Of a DNA stretch of 64,000 nt, positions 16,098 to 24,227 are shown in pieces. Position 1 is the stretch's first letter. Each line of letters begins with the position of its first letter. Location of the stretch: positions 3,100,001 to 3,164,000 of the forward strand of contig OZ240210.1 of the NCBI GenBank assembly GCA_965197495.1, given 5' to 3'. The notes beneath the pieces were generated by a model, which searched no databases, was not told the DNA's origin, and saw nothing but the letters and a program-made list of their open reading frames with translations. The translations under genes were made by a program, and so were the position numbers. Origin of the DNA: SMYC01 sp965197495 (GTDB lineage Bacteria > Acidobacteriota > Vicinamibacteria > Marinacidobacterales > SMYC01).

Positions 16098-17848
16098 GCT
16101 CTCGTCTCTAGCCTTCCCAACATTTCGATACGCCGAGCCAGCGAATTGATCTCGGCAAGTAGATTGTTGTCGTCCGCGTCTTGGGCCTGCTTGGCTCTGA
16201 GGCGCGACAACTGTTTTTGCCAGCGCTCTTTGCGAAGCCCGTTGAGGCAATCGCGAGCGTTTTGCCTCGGGCCCAGCGGAGAGGGCTCACTCAGGATGCG
16301 CGTCAGCTCGGTTGTGAGCGCATCGGGCGAGAGCCGGTCTAAAAGCTTCTCGGTGCTGAGTGTTCCCAAAGTATTCTCTTCCTTCATGGCTCGCAAAATA
16401 GGAGCCGTCCTCAGTCCTTCCAGATCCTCCTCCTCGATCTCGTCGAGGATGGTAGAGTCCTGCGGACTCGAAAGAATCCATCGAATGAGCTCCCGCTCCG
16501 CCAGCTTGACGGCTGGCGCTTCCACAGCGGGAAGCTTGAACCGGTGGGCTCTCGTCTCGACGTGTCGCTTCAGCTCATCGAGGACGGTTCCGTCCGCGAT
16601 ACCAGCGTACTCCGCGAGGGGGCCTACATAGCCAATGCGCTCCACTCGGTTCGGAATCTTTCCCAAAACAGGCAAAACGTCGTTCAAAAACGCCGCCTTG
16701 CCTCTAGGGACCCCCATATCGTAACGCTTCGAGGCGTCTTCGATCAAGAAGGTAAGGAAAGAGGGGGCCTCCGAGACCAACTCACGATACCGCTCGCCCC
16801 CTTGGTCCCGAATGAAGTCGTCGGGGTCTTGCCCGCCGGGGAGCACGAGGACCCGGACGTCGAAGCTCTCCTCGAGCAAGAGGTCGATGCTGCGCCTCGC
16901 GGCCCGCCTGCCGGCGTCGTCCGAATCGAAATTGACGACGACTTTTTCGGTGTAGCGTCTCAAAAGGCGCGCGTGGGCGGCGGTCAAGCTGGTGCCGCAG
17001 CAGGCGACCGCTTGGCGGACGCCGGCTTGATAAGCCTGAAGACAATCCATGTAGCCTTCCATCAGGATCGCGAAGCCTTCCTTGCGGATCGCGTCCTTGG
17101 CCCGATGGAAACCGTAGAGGACGTTGCTCTTGTTGTAAATGGGGCTCTCGGGCGAGTTGAGATATTTCGGCTCGCCTTGTTGGAGGATCCGCCCCCCATA
17201 GGCCACGATTTTGTCCACTTCGGAAGCGATGGGGATCATGAGCCGCCCGCGAAACCGGTCGTAGAAGCCGCCACCGCCCTTGCGGGGGATGGCGAAGCCC
17301 GCCCGCTCGACGTGCTCTGGACGTACGCCGCGGCGCTTCAGATGATCGAGCAGGCCGCTCCACTGATCGGGCACGAAGCCTAGCCCGTAATCTTTGACAG
17401 TGTCGTCCAGAAGGCCTCGTTTTCTGAGATAGGCCATGACTTTGGCGCCATCGGGTGTGTCGCGGAGCTGCGTCTGAAAATATTTCTGAGCTTCCAGGTG
17501 GATCTCGAGAAGGCTGCTTCTCTCCTGGCTCTCTCGACGCGCTTTTTCGGACGTTTTCGGTACTTGCAGGCCAGCGCGTCCCGCGAGCTGCTCGATGGCT
17601 TCGACGAAAGACAGCTTGTCGTAGAGCATCAAGAACTTGAACACGTCGCCGCCTTCGTTGCATCCGAAGCAGTGAAAAATCTGGCGCTCGGGGTTGACGT
17701 GGAACGACGGGGTCTTCTCGTTGTGGAACGGGCAGAGGCCTTTGAAGCTTTTTCCCGAGGGCTTGAGCGGCACGTAAGCGGCAACCACGGAGACGACGTC
17801 GGTGGAGGAGCGCACGAACTCGATGAAGTCGTGCGGGATGCTAGCCAT
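16094..17848 (-). CDS. dnaG: DNA primase DnaG
   Basis: 584 residues. The N-terminal zinc finger is complete (CPFHNEKTPSF, then HCFGCNEGGDVF). The catalytic Toprim core follows: LMEGYMDCLQAYQAGVRQAV with the acidic Glu, and VVVNFDSDDAGRRAARRSI with the metal-binding DxD, then GQDPDDFIRDQG. The last ~140 residues are the variable helicase-interacting domain. It synthesises RNA primers at the replication fork. It lies 16 nt downstream of mutS2 and overlaps rpoD by 4 nt, all on the minus strand. Confidence 0.97.
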   Translation of the reverse strand: MASIPHDFIEFVRSSTDVVSVVAAYVPLKPSGKSFKGLCPFHNEKTPSFHVNPERQIFHCFGCNEGGDVFKFLMLYDKLSFVEAIEQLAGRAGLQVPKTSEKARRESQERSSLLEIHLEAQKYFQTQLRDTPDGAKVMAYLRKRGLLDDTVKDYGLGFVPDQWSGLLDHLKRRGVRPEHVERAGFAIPRKGGGGFYDRFRGRLMIPIASEVDKIVAYGGRILQQGEPKYLNSPESPIYNKSNVLYGFHRAKDAIRKEGFAILMEGYMDCLQAYQAGVRQAVACCGTSLTAAHARLLRRYTEKVVVNFDSDDAGRRAARRSIDLLLEESFDVRVLVLPGGQDPDDFIRDQGGERYRELVSEAPSFLTFLIEDASKRYDMGVPRGKAAFLNDVLPVLGKIPNRVERIGYVGPLAEYAGIADGTVLDELKRHVETRAHRFKLPAVEAPAVKLAERELIRWILSSPQDSTILDEIEEEDLEGLRTAPILRAMKEENTLGTLSTEKLLDRLSPDALTTELTRILSEPSPLGPRQNARDCLNGLRKERWQKQLSRLRAKQAQDADDNNLLAEINSLARRIEMLGRLETRA

Positions 17849-17864
17849 CAGTCTTTGAGCTCCG

Positions 17865-20231
17865 TCAGTCTTTAAGCTCTACCACGGTAACCCCACCACG
17901 ATTCTCGCTCTTCTGATTCGCGACCTGCGGGTGTCCCGTGAGCCATTCCCGAAGCGCGGACTTCAGCCGTCCTGTGCCGTGGCCGTGGATCAAGCGCACC
18001 TCGCGGTGCTCGCTCAAGAACGTATCGTCGAGGAACTTGTCCGCGCGATCGAGCGCGTCTTCCACCGTGCAGCCGATCAAGTTCAGCTCGCTCGGTACAT
18101 TTTGTACCGTTTTGAGCTCGAGGCCATATTCCGAACTCGTCCTGCGCGGCGAGGGCGGCGGGAGATTGGGAAGCGGCTCGAGCTTGTCGAGCGGGAGCCG
18201 GAGCTTCTTGTCGCGGACGTTCACTTCGGCTTGTCCATCCCCGATGAGGCGCAGGATCTCGCCCTCCATTCCGAAGGAGGCTACTAGAACTCGCATGCCG
18301 GGTTCGAGCTCGGCATCTTTCAGTTCAGGGATTTCAGGCGTCTCGGGAGGTCGTGTCTCGGCTTCGACTTTCGAGATGAGCGGCGACGCCACCGATTCGA
18401 GCTTCGCGGAGAGCGTTTTCTCGAGCTCGTTCAGGCGCGTGCTCTGCTCCTTGCTGGCTTGGCGCGCTTCGGCGACGAGCTCACGAAGCTCTCGTCGCGT
18501 GCTGTCGCGCTCTTCCTCGAGCTCGCGGCGAAAGCTCGTCAAGCGTTCGCGGCGCCCGAGTCGTTCCTCTTCCTCTTCCGCTTCGATGCGCGCGCGCGCG
18601 GCGGTGGCGGCGCGGCGATCGCTCGAGAGCCTCTCCTGCTGCGCGTCGAGCTCAGCGCTCTCGGCTTCGAGCCGCTTCACGAGCTCTCCGACTTGGCGCT
18701 CGCGCTCGCTTTGAAGCTCGCGCGCGCGGGTGACGATGTTGGCCGGAAGGCCGAGGCGCTCCGCCATCTCGAAAGCAAGGCTTCTGCCGGCGGCGCCCTC
18801 CACGATCGTGTAGGTCGGCGCATAAGTCTTCGGGTCGAACTGAAACGACGCTGCGTCGATACCTTCGGTCGTGCTCGCATAGGCTTTCAGGAGGCCGTGA
18901 TGGGTGGACGCGATCACGAGTGCTTTGCGCGCGAGGAAGTGCTCCACGAGCGCGGTCCCGAGAGCGCCTCCCTCCGATGGATCGGTGCCCGTCCCCACTT
19001 CGTCGAGGATAGCGAGAGAAGGAAGCTCGAGCTCGGCCTCCATAGCGACCACTTTCGCCAAGTGAGACGAGAATGTGGACAGATTGGATGCAATGGATTG
19101 ATCGTCGCCGATATCCGCGAACAAAGTTCGAAAGACGGGAAAAGAGCTTTGGGAGCTCGCAGGAACGTGGAGGCCTGCTTGCACCATCAGGCTGAGAAGG
19201 CCAGCCGTCTTGAGCGCGACCGTCTTGCCGCCCGTGTTGGGGCCGGTAAAGACGAGGCCGCGGCGCTTGCCGGACACGTGGAAGCTTACCGGGACAGCCT
19301 CGTCCACAAGAGGGTGACGGGCATCGACGAGAGCGAGGCCTTCCCCGATCCGAGGCTCCGCGGCGCGATAGGAGGCGGAGAGTCGGCCTTTTGCTTGGGC
19401 GAGGTCGAGCTCCGTCATGATTTCGAATGCCTCCGTGAGCACTGGGCGGCTCGGCCGGACGCGCTGTGTGAGCGCCGCGAGGATCCGGCGCATTTCCTGC
19501 CGCTCACGATCTAAGACGGACGCAATCTCGTTGTTGAGCTCGACGGTCGCCATGGGCTCGATAAAAAGCGTGGCGCCACTCGCGGAGGCGCCGTGCACGA
19601 TTCCCCGAAATTGCGACTTGCACTCTGCTTTGACCGGCAGAACGGAGCGCCCGTTGCGCGTGGTCACGATCGTTTCCTGGAGAAGCTTGGCGTTGTCTCG
19701 CGAAGCGAGAATGCGGTCGAGCGCTTTTTGGAGTTTTTGTCGCAACCGGCCGAGCGAGGCGCGAAGCTTCGCGAGCTCGGCGCTCGCATCGTCGCGCACA
19801 TCGCTCTTCTCGGTGTCGATTACCCGGCCGAGCTGAGTTTCGAGCTCCTGCAAATTGGGGAGCTCTTGCGTTAGCGCCCAGAGTCTGGGGAGGTCGTCTT
19901 CTTTGGTGCTGAGGTGGCCTCGGGCTTTCTTGGTGATGCCCGCAAAGACAAAGAGCGCAATGAAATCCGCCACCACGAGCGAGCGCCCTTCGATGCCGAG
20001 GGCGTGGAGAAAAGGAGCCACATCGGGTAGATCGCGAAGCGCTACAGCTTCGCCCTCATCGTCGAGGCGGCGCGCTTCGGAGGTCTCGCCGAGCTCGCGC
20101 AAGACGCGCTCTTTGTCGGAGGAGGCCTCGAGCGCTAGAGCGCGAGCCTTTCCTGGATCCGTTTCGGCCAGATTTGCGAGCCGCTCGCGAATGCGGCCGA
20201 ACTCTAAGACTTCGTAAACACGAATGTTCAT
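17865..20231 (-). CDS. mutS2: Endonuclease MutS2
   Basis: 788 residues from MNIRVYEVLEFGRIRERLAN; an earlier GTG at 20300 would add 23 residues unlike the family start. It has the MutS core and clamp, Walker A TGPNTGGKTVALKTAGL, Walker B-like LAILDEVGTGTDPSEGGAL, then a long coiled coil. The C-terminal Smr nuclease domain reads LNLIGCTVEDALDRADKFLD and RLIHGHGTGRLKSALREWL. MutS2 acts on stalled ribosomes and recombination intermediates rather than mismatches. No mobile DNA separates it from dnaG. The IS1-type transposon is inserted about 150 bp upstream of the start. Confidence 0.93.
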   Translation of the reverse strand: MNIRVYEVLEFGRIRERLANLAETDPGKARALALEASSDKERVLRELGETSEARRLDDEGEAVALRDLPDVAPFLHALGIEGRSLVVADFIALFVFAGITKKARGHLSTKEDDLPRLWALTQELPNLQELETQLGRVIDTEKSDVRDDASAELAKLRASLGRLRQKLQKALDRILASRDNAKLLQETIVTTRNGRSVLPVKAECKSQFRGIVHGASASGATLFIEPMATVELNNEIASVLDRERQEMRRILAALTQRVRPSRPVLTEAFEIMTELDLAQAKGRLSASYRAAEPRIGEGLALVDARHPLVDEAVPVSFHVSGKRRGLVFTGPNTGGKTVALKTAGLLSLMVQAGLHVPASSQSSFPVFRTLFADIGDDQSIASNLSTFSSHLAKVVAMEAELELPSLAILDEVGTGTDPSEGGALGTALVEHFLARKALVIASTHHGLLKAYASTTEGIDAASFQFDPKTYAPTYTIVEGAAGRSLAFEMAERLGLPANIVTRARELQSERERQVGELVKRLEAESAELDAQQERLSSDRRAATAARARIEAEEEEERLGRRERLTSFRRELEEERDSTRRELRELVAEARQASKEQSTRLNELEKTLSAKLESVASPLISKVEAETRPPETPEIPELKDAELEPGMRVLVASFGMEGEILRLIGDGQAEVNVRDKKLRLPLDKLEPLPNLPPPSPRRTSSEYGLELKTVQNVPSELNLIGCTVEDALDRADKFLDDTFLSEHREVRLIHGHGTGRLKSALREWLTGHPQVANQKSENRGGVTVVELKD

Positions 20232-20475
20232 GGCTCGAGAGCCGTCATGAGCTCGCGCAAGAGAGCGGAGCTCATAAGAATGAGTAACTTGCAGAGACAC
20301 ACCACTTACGCGTTTCCGATTCGACCCGATCCGACCACACTACCATGCGAAGCTCTCAGCCGCCAACCCACATCATAGAATGGTAGTGTATCAGTTTGAC
20401 TTCCAATGAGGATTTTTCCCCTTTGGCCTTCCGTCTCAGATGTGCTACCTATGTGACCCTAGGGAAGGAGGAACG

Positions 20476-20697
20476 ATGCCGATTGGACCGAAAGGAGAAA
20501 AGCGTCCTTCTAGCGTGATCGCCAACGCGGTGCATGTCATGCGCATAGCAACTGGCGAGGCCGAGGAGGAATACGTCAACCAGGCTAAGAGCGAAGGCGG
20601 TAGGAAGGGTGGAAAGGCCCGAAAGAAGTCCATGACCAAGGAGCAACGGATCGAGATCGCAAAAATGGGAGCGGAGGTACGCTGGGGACGCGGATGA
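20476..20697 (+). CDS. Small conserved hypothetical protein, basic, passenger gene
   Basis: 73 residues starting MPIGPKGEKRPSSVIANAVH, with an excellent ribosome site (GGAAGGAGG) just upstream. An alternative start 12 codons earlier is unlikely. It has a helical middle (VMRIATGEAEEEYVNQA), then a Gly/Lys-rich segment (GGRKGGKARKKS) and a C-terminal helix EQRIEIAKMGAEVRW. Small proteins of this pattern are widespread in bacteria, often annotated only as hypothetical. Nucleic-acid binding is plausible from the basic GG-repeat but unproved. It lies inside the IS1-type transposon. Confidence 0.7.
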   Translation: MPIGPKGEKRPSSVIANAVHVMRIATGEAEEEYVNQAKSEGGRKGGKARKKSMTKEQRIEIAKMGAEVRWGRG

Positions 20698-20780
20698 CTG
20701 AAAAGATTCAGTTTTCGAAAGATTTGGTTTTCTCTAATCTCTCTTTTCTTTGAGACTTAAGCACCTTAGCTATAAGGACT

Positions 20781-21236
20781 TTAGTCCAGTAATACAGAGT
20801 ACATTTGTACCCTGCATCCACGATCGATCTTCGCCACGAACGGAGCGGGATTATTTGCTACAAAACGATTTATCGATTTTTTTCCCTTCACCAACAAATC
20901 GGCGATATCTTCACCCATCGCATTCTTTGCGCGAATCACGATAATCCGTGCTGAGTGCTTCTTAATAGAACGGAGCTCAGCAATTCGATGGCGAATGTTC
21001 TTGTCCTTCGTGAGCGCAACCCAGCCCTTCTCTCCAACAAGTGCTATCCAAGTCTCGTCCGGCACGTTCTGCGGAAGGTGATCGTCGTGTACCTCAACCT
21101 TCATCCCTGACGAACGAAGCCTTCCTGCGATTATGTGTTTTCCTAGGCTTCGATCCAAAAAAAGGCAGGGATCTTTATGCTGCCGCTGGGAGTTCGCATC
21201 GGATCGCTTCTTGGATTTCCGATTCTTTGCGATCAT
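20781..21236 (-). CDS. PIN-like domain protein, putative toxin
   Basis: 151 residues with a basic N-terminal tail (KNRKSKKRSDANSQRQHKD) and then a PIN-like fold: LFLDRSLGKHIIAGRLRSSG holding the first Asp, DDHLPQNVPDETWIALVGEK and WVALTKDKNIRHR with the later acidic and basic residues. This resembles the DUF5615/PIN_10-type domains paired with DUF433 proteins. Ribonuclease activity is inferred. The start lies 62 nt inside the upstream DUF433 gene, so translation is coupled. It sits within the IS1-family transposon as a passenger. Confidence 0.75.
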   Translation of the reverse strand: MIAKNRKSKKRSDANSQRQHKDPCLFLDRSLGKHIIAGRLRSSGMKVEVHDDHLPQNVPDETWIALVGEKGWVALTKDKNIRHRIAELRSIKKHSARIIVIRAKNAMGEDIADLLVKGKKSINRFVANNPAPFVAKIDRGCRVQMYSVLLD

Positions 21237-21843
21237 AGTCTCGCGCTAATTTGCTGAATGAATCACCTGCCTTATAACGCTCTGCAATAATCTGGGTAGC
21301 GATCCCAGTGCCCTTAATAACAGGTCGACCAGCCGAGATTGCGGGGTCTATGACGATTATCGATGGCGCATTTTCTATGGAATTCCCAGTGAAAGGATAG
21401 ACGTTGATGGGTATGCCATGGATATCACGAGTAATCCTCTTCAGGGCGGCACACATTATTTGTCTCATGCTCAGCTGGCCAGATCGATTGAGATTGATCA
21501 ATAGCCCGTACTGCTCAATGAGCAGGTCCAATCCATTCGTTTCTAAATTGTGGCTGAGCAACGGATATCGCCGATCAGTACCTTCTATGGTTTCCACCAA
21601 ATACTGAATCGCCTCTCGAACCTTTGGCATGGTAACTGTATGCTTGCGTCGGAGAGTGGCAAGAATGTGAAGTTCTACGAGGTTGTGGAACGAAAGCAGT
21701 GTCGGTGAACGCCTGGGCACTTCAATGAGTGATTTGTACTCGCCTCGGCCTACCGACCAATAGCGAACGGTCGCGGCTGGCAGGGTAAGGTAGTGCGCCA
21801 CTTCCGAGATCGAATAGGCGGGCAGCTCACGGATATCGTCCAT
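21175..21843 (-). CDS. DUF433 protein with N-terminal HTH, putative antitoxin
   Basis: 222 residues from MDDIRELPAYSISEVAHYLT, a MerR-like winged HTH (ISEVAHYLTLPAATVRYWSV). A middle region of unknown fold follows, and then a C-terminal DUF433 domain: VIDPAISAGRPVIKGTGIAT, IAERYKAGDSFSKLARDYD, KESEIQEAI. DUF433 proteins are commonly the antitoxin partners of PIN-like proteins; the HTH suggests it represses its own promoter, which would lie in the 21844-22008 gap facing the divergent transposase gene. If so, it could also repress transposase expression. Confidence 0.8.
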   Translation of the reverse strand: MDDIRELPAYSISEVAHYLTLPAATVRYWSVGRGEYKSLIEVPRRSPTLLSFHNLVELHILATLRRKHTVTMPKVREAIQYLVETIEGTDRRYPLLSHNLETNGLDLLIEQYGLLINLNRSGQLSMRQIMCAALKRITRDIHGIPINVYPFTGNSIENAPSIIVIDPAISAGRPVIKGTGIATQIIAERYKAGDSFSKLARDYDRKESEIQEAIRCELPAAA

Positions 21844-22008
21844 TCCGAGCGGCCCCCCTTGGATTTTCTGACCGCAATTCCGCTGTAATGCCAACTTATA
21901 GAAACAATAGGATACAGGTAAGGGAGACCAGGATCAAGTGCAGCTTAGCCATAATTAAACTGATAAAAATGCTTGACATTGAGATAGGGATAATGCATAC
22001 TCCTACTC

Positions 22009-22914
22009 ATGAACAAGTTATCAACGACAAAGAGAGCACAAATCCTCGGGATGCTGCTAGAAGGTATGTCCCTGCGCTCGATTTCGCTGCTCACGGGGGC
22101 AAGCATCAACACCGTAACCAAGCTTCTGGACGACGCGGGAGAGGCGTGCGCGACCTACCACGATGAGCACGTGCGCGGGATCACCGGGCATCGGTACATC
22201 GAGTGCGACGAGATTTGGAGCTTCATCTACGCCAAGGCGCGAAACGTGCGGCGCGCCAAGGCTGCGCCCATGGAGGCCGGAGACGCCTGGACATGGACTA
22301 CCATAGATGCTGACTCGAAGCTCATCGTGTCCTACCTCGTTAGCAGCGACCGCGAAGGCCAATCCGCCCTTGCGCTACTGACCGATCTCCGTACCCGGCT
22401 CGAAGACCGGCCCCAGATTTCAACGGACGGGCTGAAAGCCTACAGGGAAGCTGCTGAGGGCGTCTTCGGCGGCGATGTGGATTTCGCTCAGGTCATCAAG
22501 CACTTCGGCAAGGTTGGGACGGTCGAGGAGCGCCGCTATAGCCCGCCGGTCTGCACGAAGGTTGAGAAGCTGAGCATCGAGGGCCACCCAAACATGCGCA
22601 AGGCGAACACGTCCTACGTCGAGCGGCACAATCTCAGCATGCGTATGAGAATGCGCCGGTTTACCAGACTCACGAACGCCTTCAGCAAAAGCATCAGGAA
22701 GCATGTGGCGATGGTGAATCTCTACACCACCCACTACAACTTTTGCCGCGTGCACAAGACTCTCCGTGTCACGCCAGCGATGGAAGCAGGACTGGATACC
22801 ACTGTCCGCGACTGCGAGTGGATTGTTGGGCTAATCGACGCGGCAGCCCCGACACCGAGGAAGCCTGGACCAAAGGTCGGCACCCGCTATGTTAAGCGCC
22901 AAAAGTTAAACTGA
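22009..22914 (+). CDS. IS1-family transposase
   Basis: 301 residues. The N-terminal HTH is RAQILGMLLEGMSLRSISLL, followed by the IS1 block GHRYIECDEIWSFIYAKARN with the first catalytic Asp, WTTIDADSKLIVSYLVSSDR with the second, and TSYVERHNLSMRMRMRRFTR with the Glu. The C-terminus is FCRVHKTLRVTPAMEAGL. The frame is intact; no programmed frameshift is needed, as in longer single-frame IS1 relatives. A TTGACA-like box near 21974 could be its promoter. The stop lies within the right terminal repeat. Confidence 0.92.
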   Translation: MNKLSTTKRAQILGMLLEGMSLRSISLLTGASINTVTKLLDDAGEACATYHDEHVRGITGHRYIECDEIWSFIYAKARNVRRAKAAPMEAGDAWTWTTIDADSKLIVSYLVSSDREGQSALALLTDLRTRLEDRPQISTDGLKAYREAAEGVFGGDVDFAQVIKHFGKVGTVEERRYSPPVCTKVEKLSIEGHPNMRKANTSYVERHNLSMRMRMRRFTRLTNAFSKSIRKHVAMVNLYTTHYNFCRVHKTLRVTPAMEAGLDTTVRDCEWIVGLIDAAAPTPRKPGPKVGTRYVKRQKLN

Positions 22915-22931
22915 TACACTACCCATAGAAT

Positions 22932-23447
22932 TACTCCGCAGGATTTGCGTTGACCGCGCAAATGTTCCAAAAGCATGGCCACAGAGACACCGAGACACGG
23001 AGAATCAAAAACGCTGTGCGTTTCCACGCTCCGGTCGCCCTGTCACCGGTCGTGACGACATCTCCTATTAGTTCGCGGTTGTACCAATTGTGGGCATTCT
23101 TGCCAGCAACGTCGACCACAGAGAAAGGCAGAGTCCACGGAGCTGGTTCGGCCGGCCTCGTCGCTTTTCTCTGTACTACTAACCCGAAAAAGCTTCTATT
23201 TCTTGCAAGAATTTGAGCGGCTGTGGCCGGATCCGCAAGAGGGTAAATCAGTTAGAAGAGGCACCGCGGCGAAGAATTGGGACGGCGCACACTGAGAATG
23301 GGACCGAGGCGCGAAGCGCCGAGCACCACGAGCTGACCGCTGAATGCTGACCGCTCGCGGCGGAGCCGTCCTCCAATTTGGTTGCGGCTCCGCCGCGCTG
23401 TGCCTCCGTGTCTCTGTGGCCATTTTTGGTTGCGGCCATTGGCCGCG
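22932..23447. repeat. Gene-free repeat-rich spacer
   Basis: No credible gene in 516 bp. The sequence GGCCACAGAGACACCGAGAC (from about 22977) is answered in inverse by CCGTGTCTCTGTGGCC near 23405-23424, and a related ACCACAGAGAAAGGCAGAG lies at 23106. From about 23187 to 23420 it matches a second region at about 30307-30520: both share AAAGCTTCTATTTCTTGCAA, ACCGAGGCGCGAAGCGCCGA, CACGAGCTGACCGCTGAA and GGTTGCGGCTCCGCCGCG. Confidence 0.75.
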
Positions 23448-24227
23448 CTATGCCCGATAGGTCAGTGTTTCAGTATGTCTGCGGATCGCGCTGCAGATCG
23501 TCCCCGCCATATAACCGGCGCCGAAACCGTTATCGATGTTCACAACGGCGACCCCGGGCGAGCAGCCGTTCAGCATCGTCAGGAGCGGTGCGAGTCCCGC
23601 AAAAGCGGCCCCATAACCGACGCTCGTCGGGACGGCGATGACGGGAGCGTCGGTCAAACCGGACACGACACTCGGGAGAGCGCCGTCCATGCCCGCGACG
23701 ACGATGAGGACGTTGGATTCCGTCAAAGCCTCGCGGTGCGCGAGCAAGCGATGGAGGCCCGCGACACCGACATCAAAGATGCGCTCGACCTCGCACCCCA
23801 TGAGTTCGGCGGTGAGAGCGGCTTCATCCGCGACGCCAATATCCGACGTGCCCGCGCAGAGTACCGAAGCTCTTCCGAGTCTTGTTTTTGGAGGCGCACC
23901 CACAACGATGGCTCTTGCGCTCGGGTGCCACGTGGCGCCCTCGGCCACTGCGGAGACGGCTTCGAACGCGGCTTCGCTCGTCTTGGTCACGAGCACTGTT
24001 TGGCCCGTGCTACAGAGCGTCTTCACGATCTCCGCGATCTGCTCGGAGCTCTTCCCAGGTCCGAAGACGACCTCGGGGAAGCCGCGCCGCAGTGCTCGGT
24101 GGTGGTCGACTTTGGCGAAGCCGAGCTCCTCAAAGGCGAGGAGCTTGAGATCGGAGACGGCCTCTTCCGCTGTGCGCTCACCGCGCTCGACGGCCGCGAG
24201 GATCTCGCGCACGCGCTCGGGAGTCAT
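23448..24227 (-). CDS. larB: LarB, nickel-pincer cofactor biosynthesis carboxylase
   Basis: 259 residues from MTPERVREILAAVERGERTA. LarB carboxylates and hydrolyses nicotinic acid adenine dinucleotide as the first step to the nickel-pincer nucleotide of lactate racemase-type enzymes. It shows the AIR-carboxylase-like core: CAGTSDIGVADEAALTAELM, IFDVGVAGLHRLL, VIVVAGMDGALPSVVSGL and PTSVGYGAAFAGLAPLL, then NIDNGFGAGYMA. Its start overlaps the stop of the upstream membrane protein gene by 4 nt. The partners larC, larE and larA are not in this window. Confidence 0.88.
   Translation of the reverse strand: MTPERVREILAAVERGERTAEEAVSDLKLLAFEELGFAKVDHHRALRRGFPEVVFGPGKSSEQIAEIVKTLCSTGQTVLVTKTSEAAFEAVSAVAEGATWHPSARAIVVGAPPKTRLGRASVLCAGTSDIGVADEAALTAELMGCEVERIFDVGVAGLHRLLAHREALTESNVLIVVAGMDGALPSVVSGLTDAPVIAVPTSVGYGAAFAGLAPLLTMLNGCSPGVAVVNIDNGFGAGYMAGTICSAIRRHTETLTYRA

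Larger units (their letters stand above)
20382..22923 (+). mobile_element. IS1-family transposon carrying three passenger genes
   Basis: A 2542-bp unit with terminal inverted repeats GGTAGTGTATCAGTTT at both ends (20 of the first 21 positions match) and a perfect 8-bp target duplication CATAGAAT at 20374-20381 and 22924-22931. The only transposase is the IS1-type gene at the right end, whose stop codon lies inside the right repeat. Between the left repeat and the transposase lie 1.6 kb with a small basic protein gene and a DUF433/PIN-like gene pair. IS1-family elements are normally about 0.8-1.2 kb, so the rest is passenger DNA. Confidence 0.88.

Noticed and set aside
20382..20402. Similarity of the IS1-type end (TAGTGTATCAG) to the MITE end (TAGTGTCCTGTATCAG)
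   Set aside because: The shared letters need a 5-bp gap and the two make different target duplications (8 bp against TA), so a common origin is not supported.
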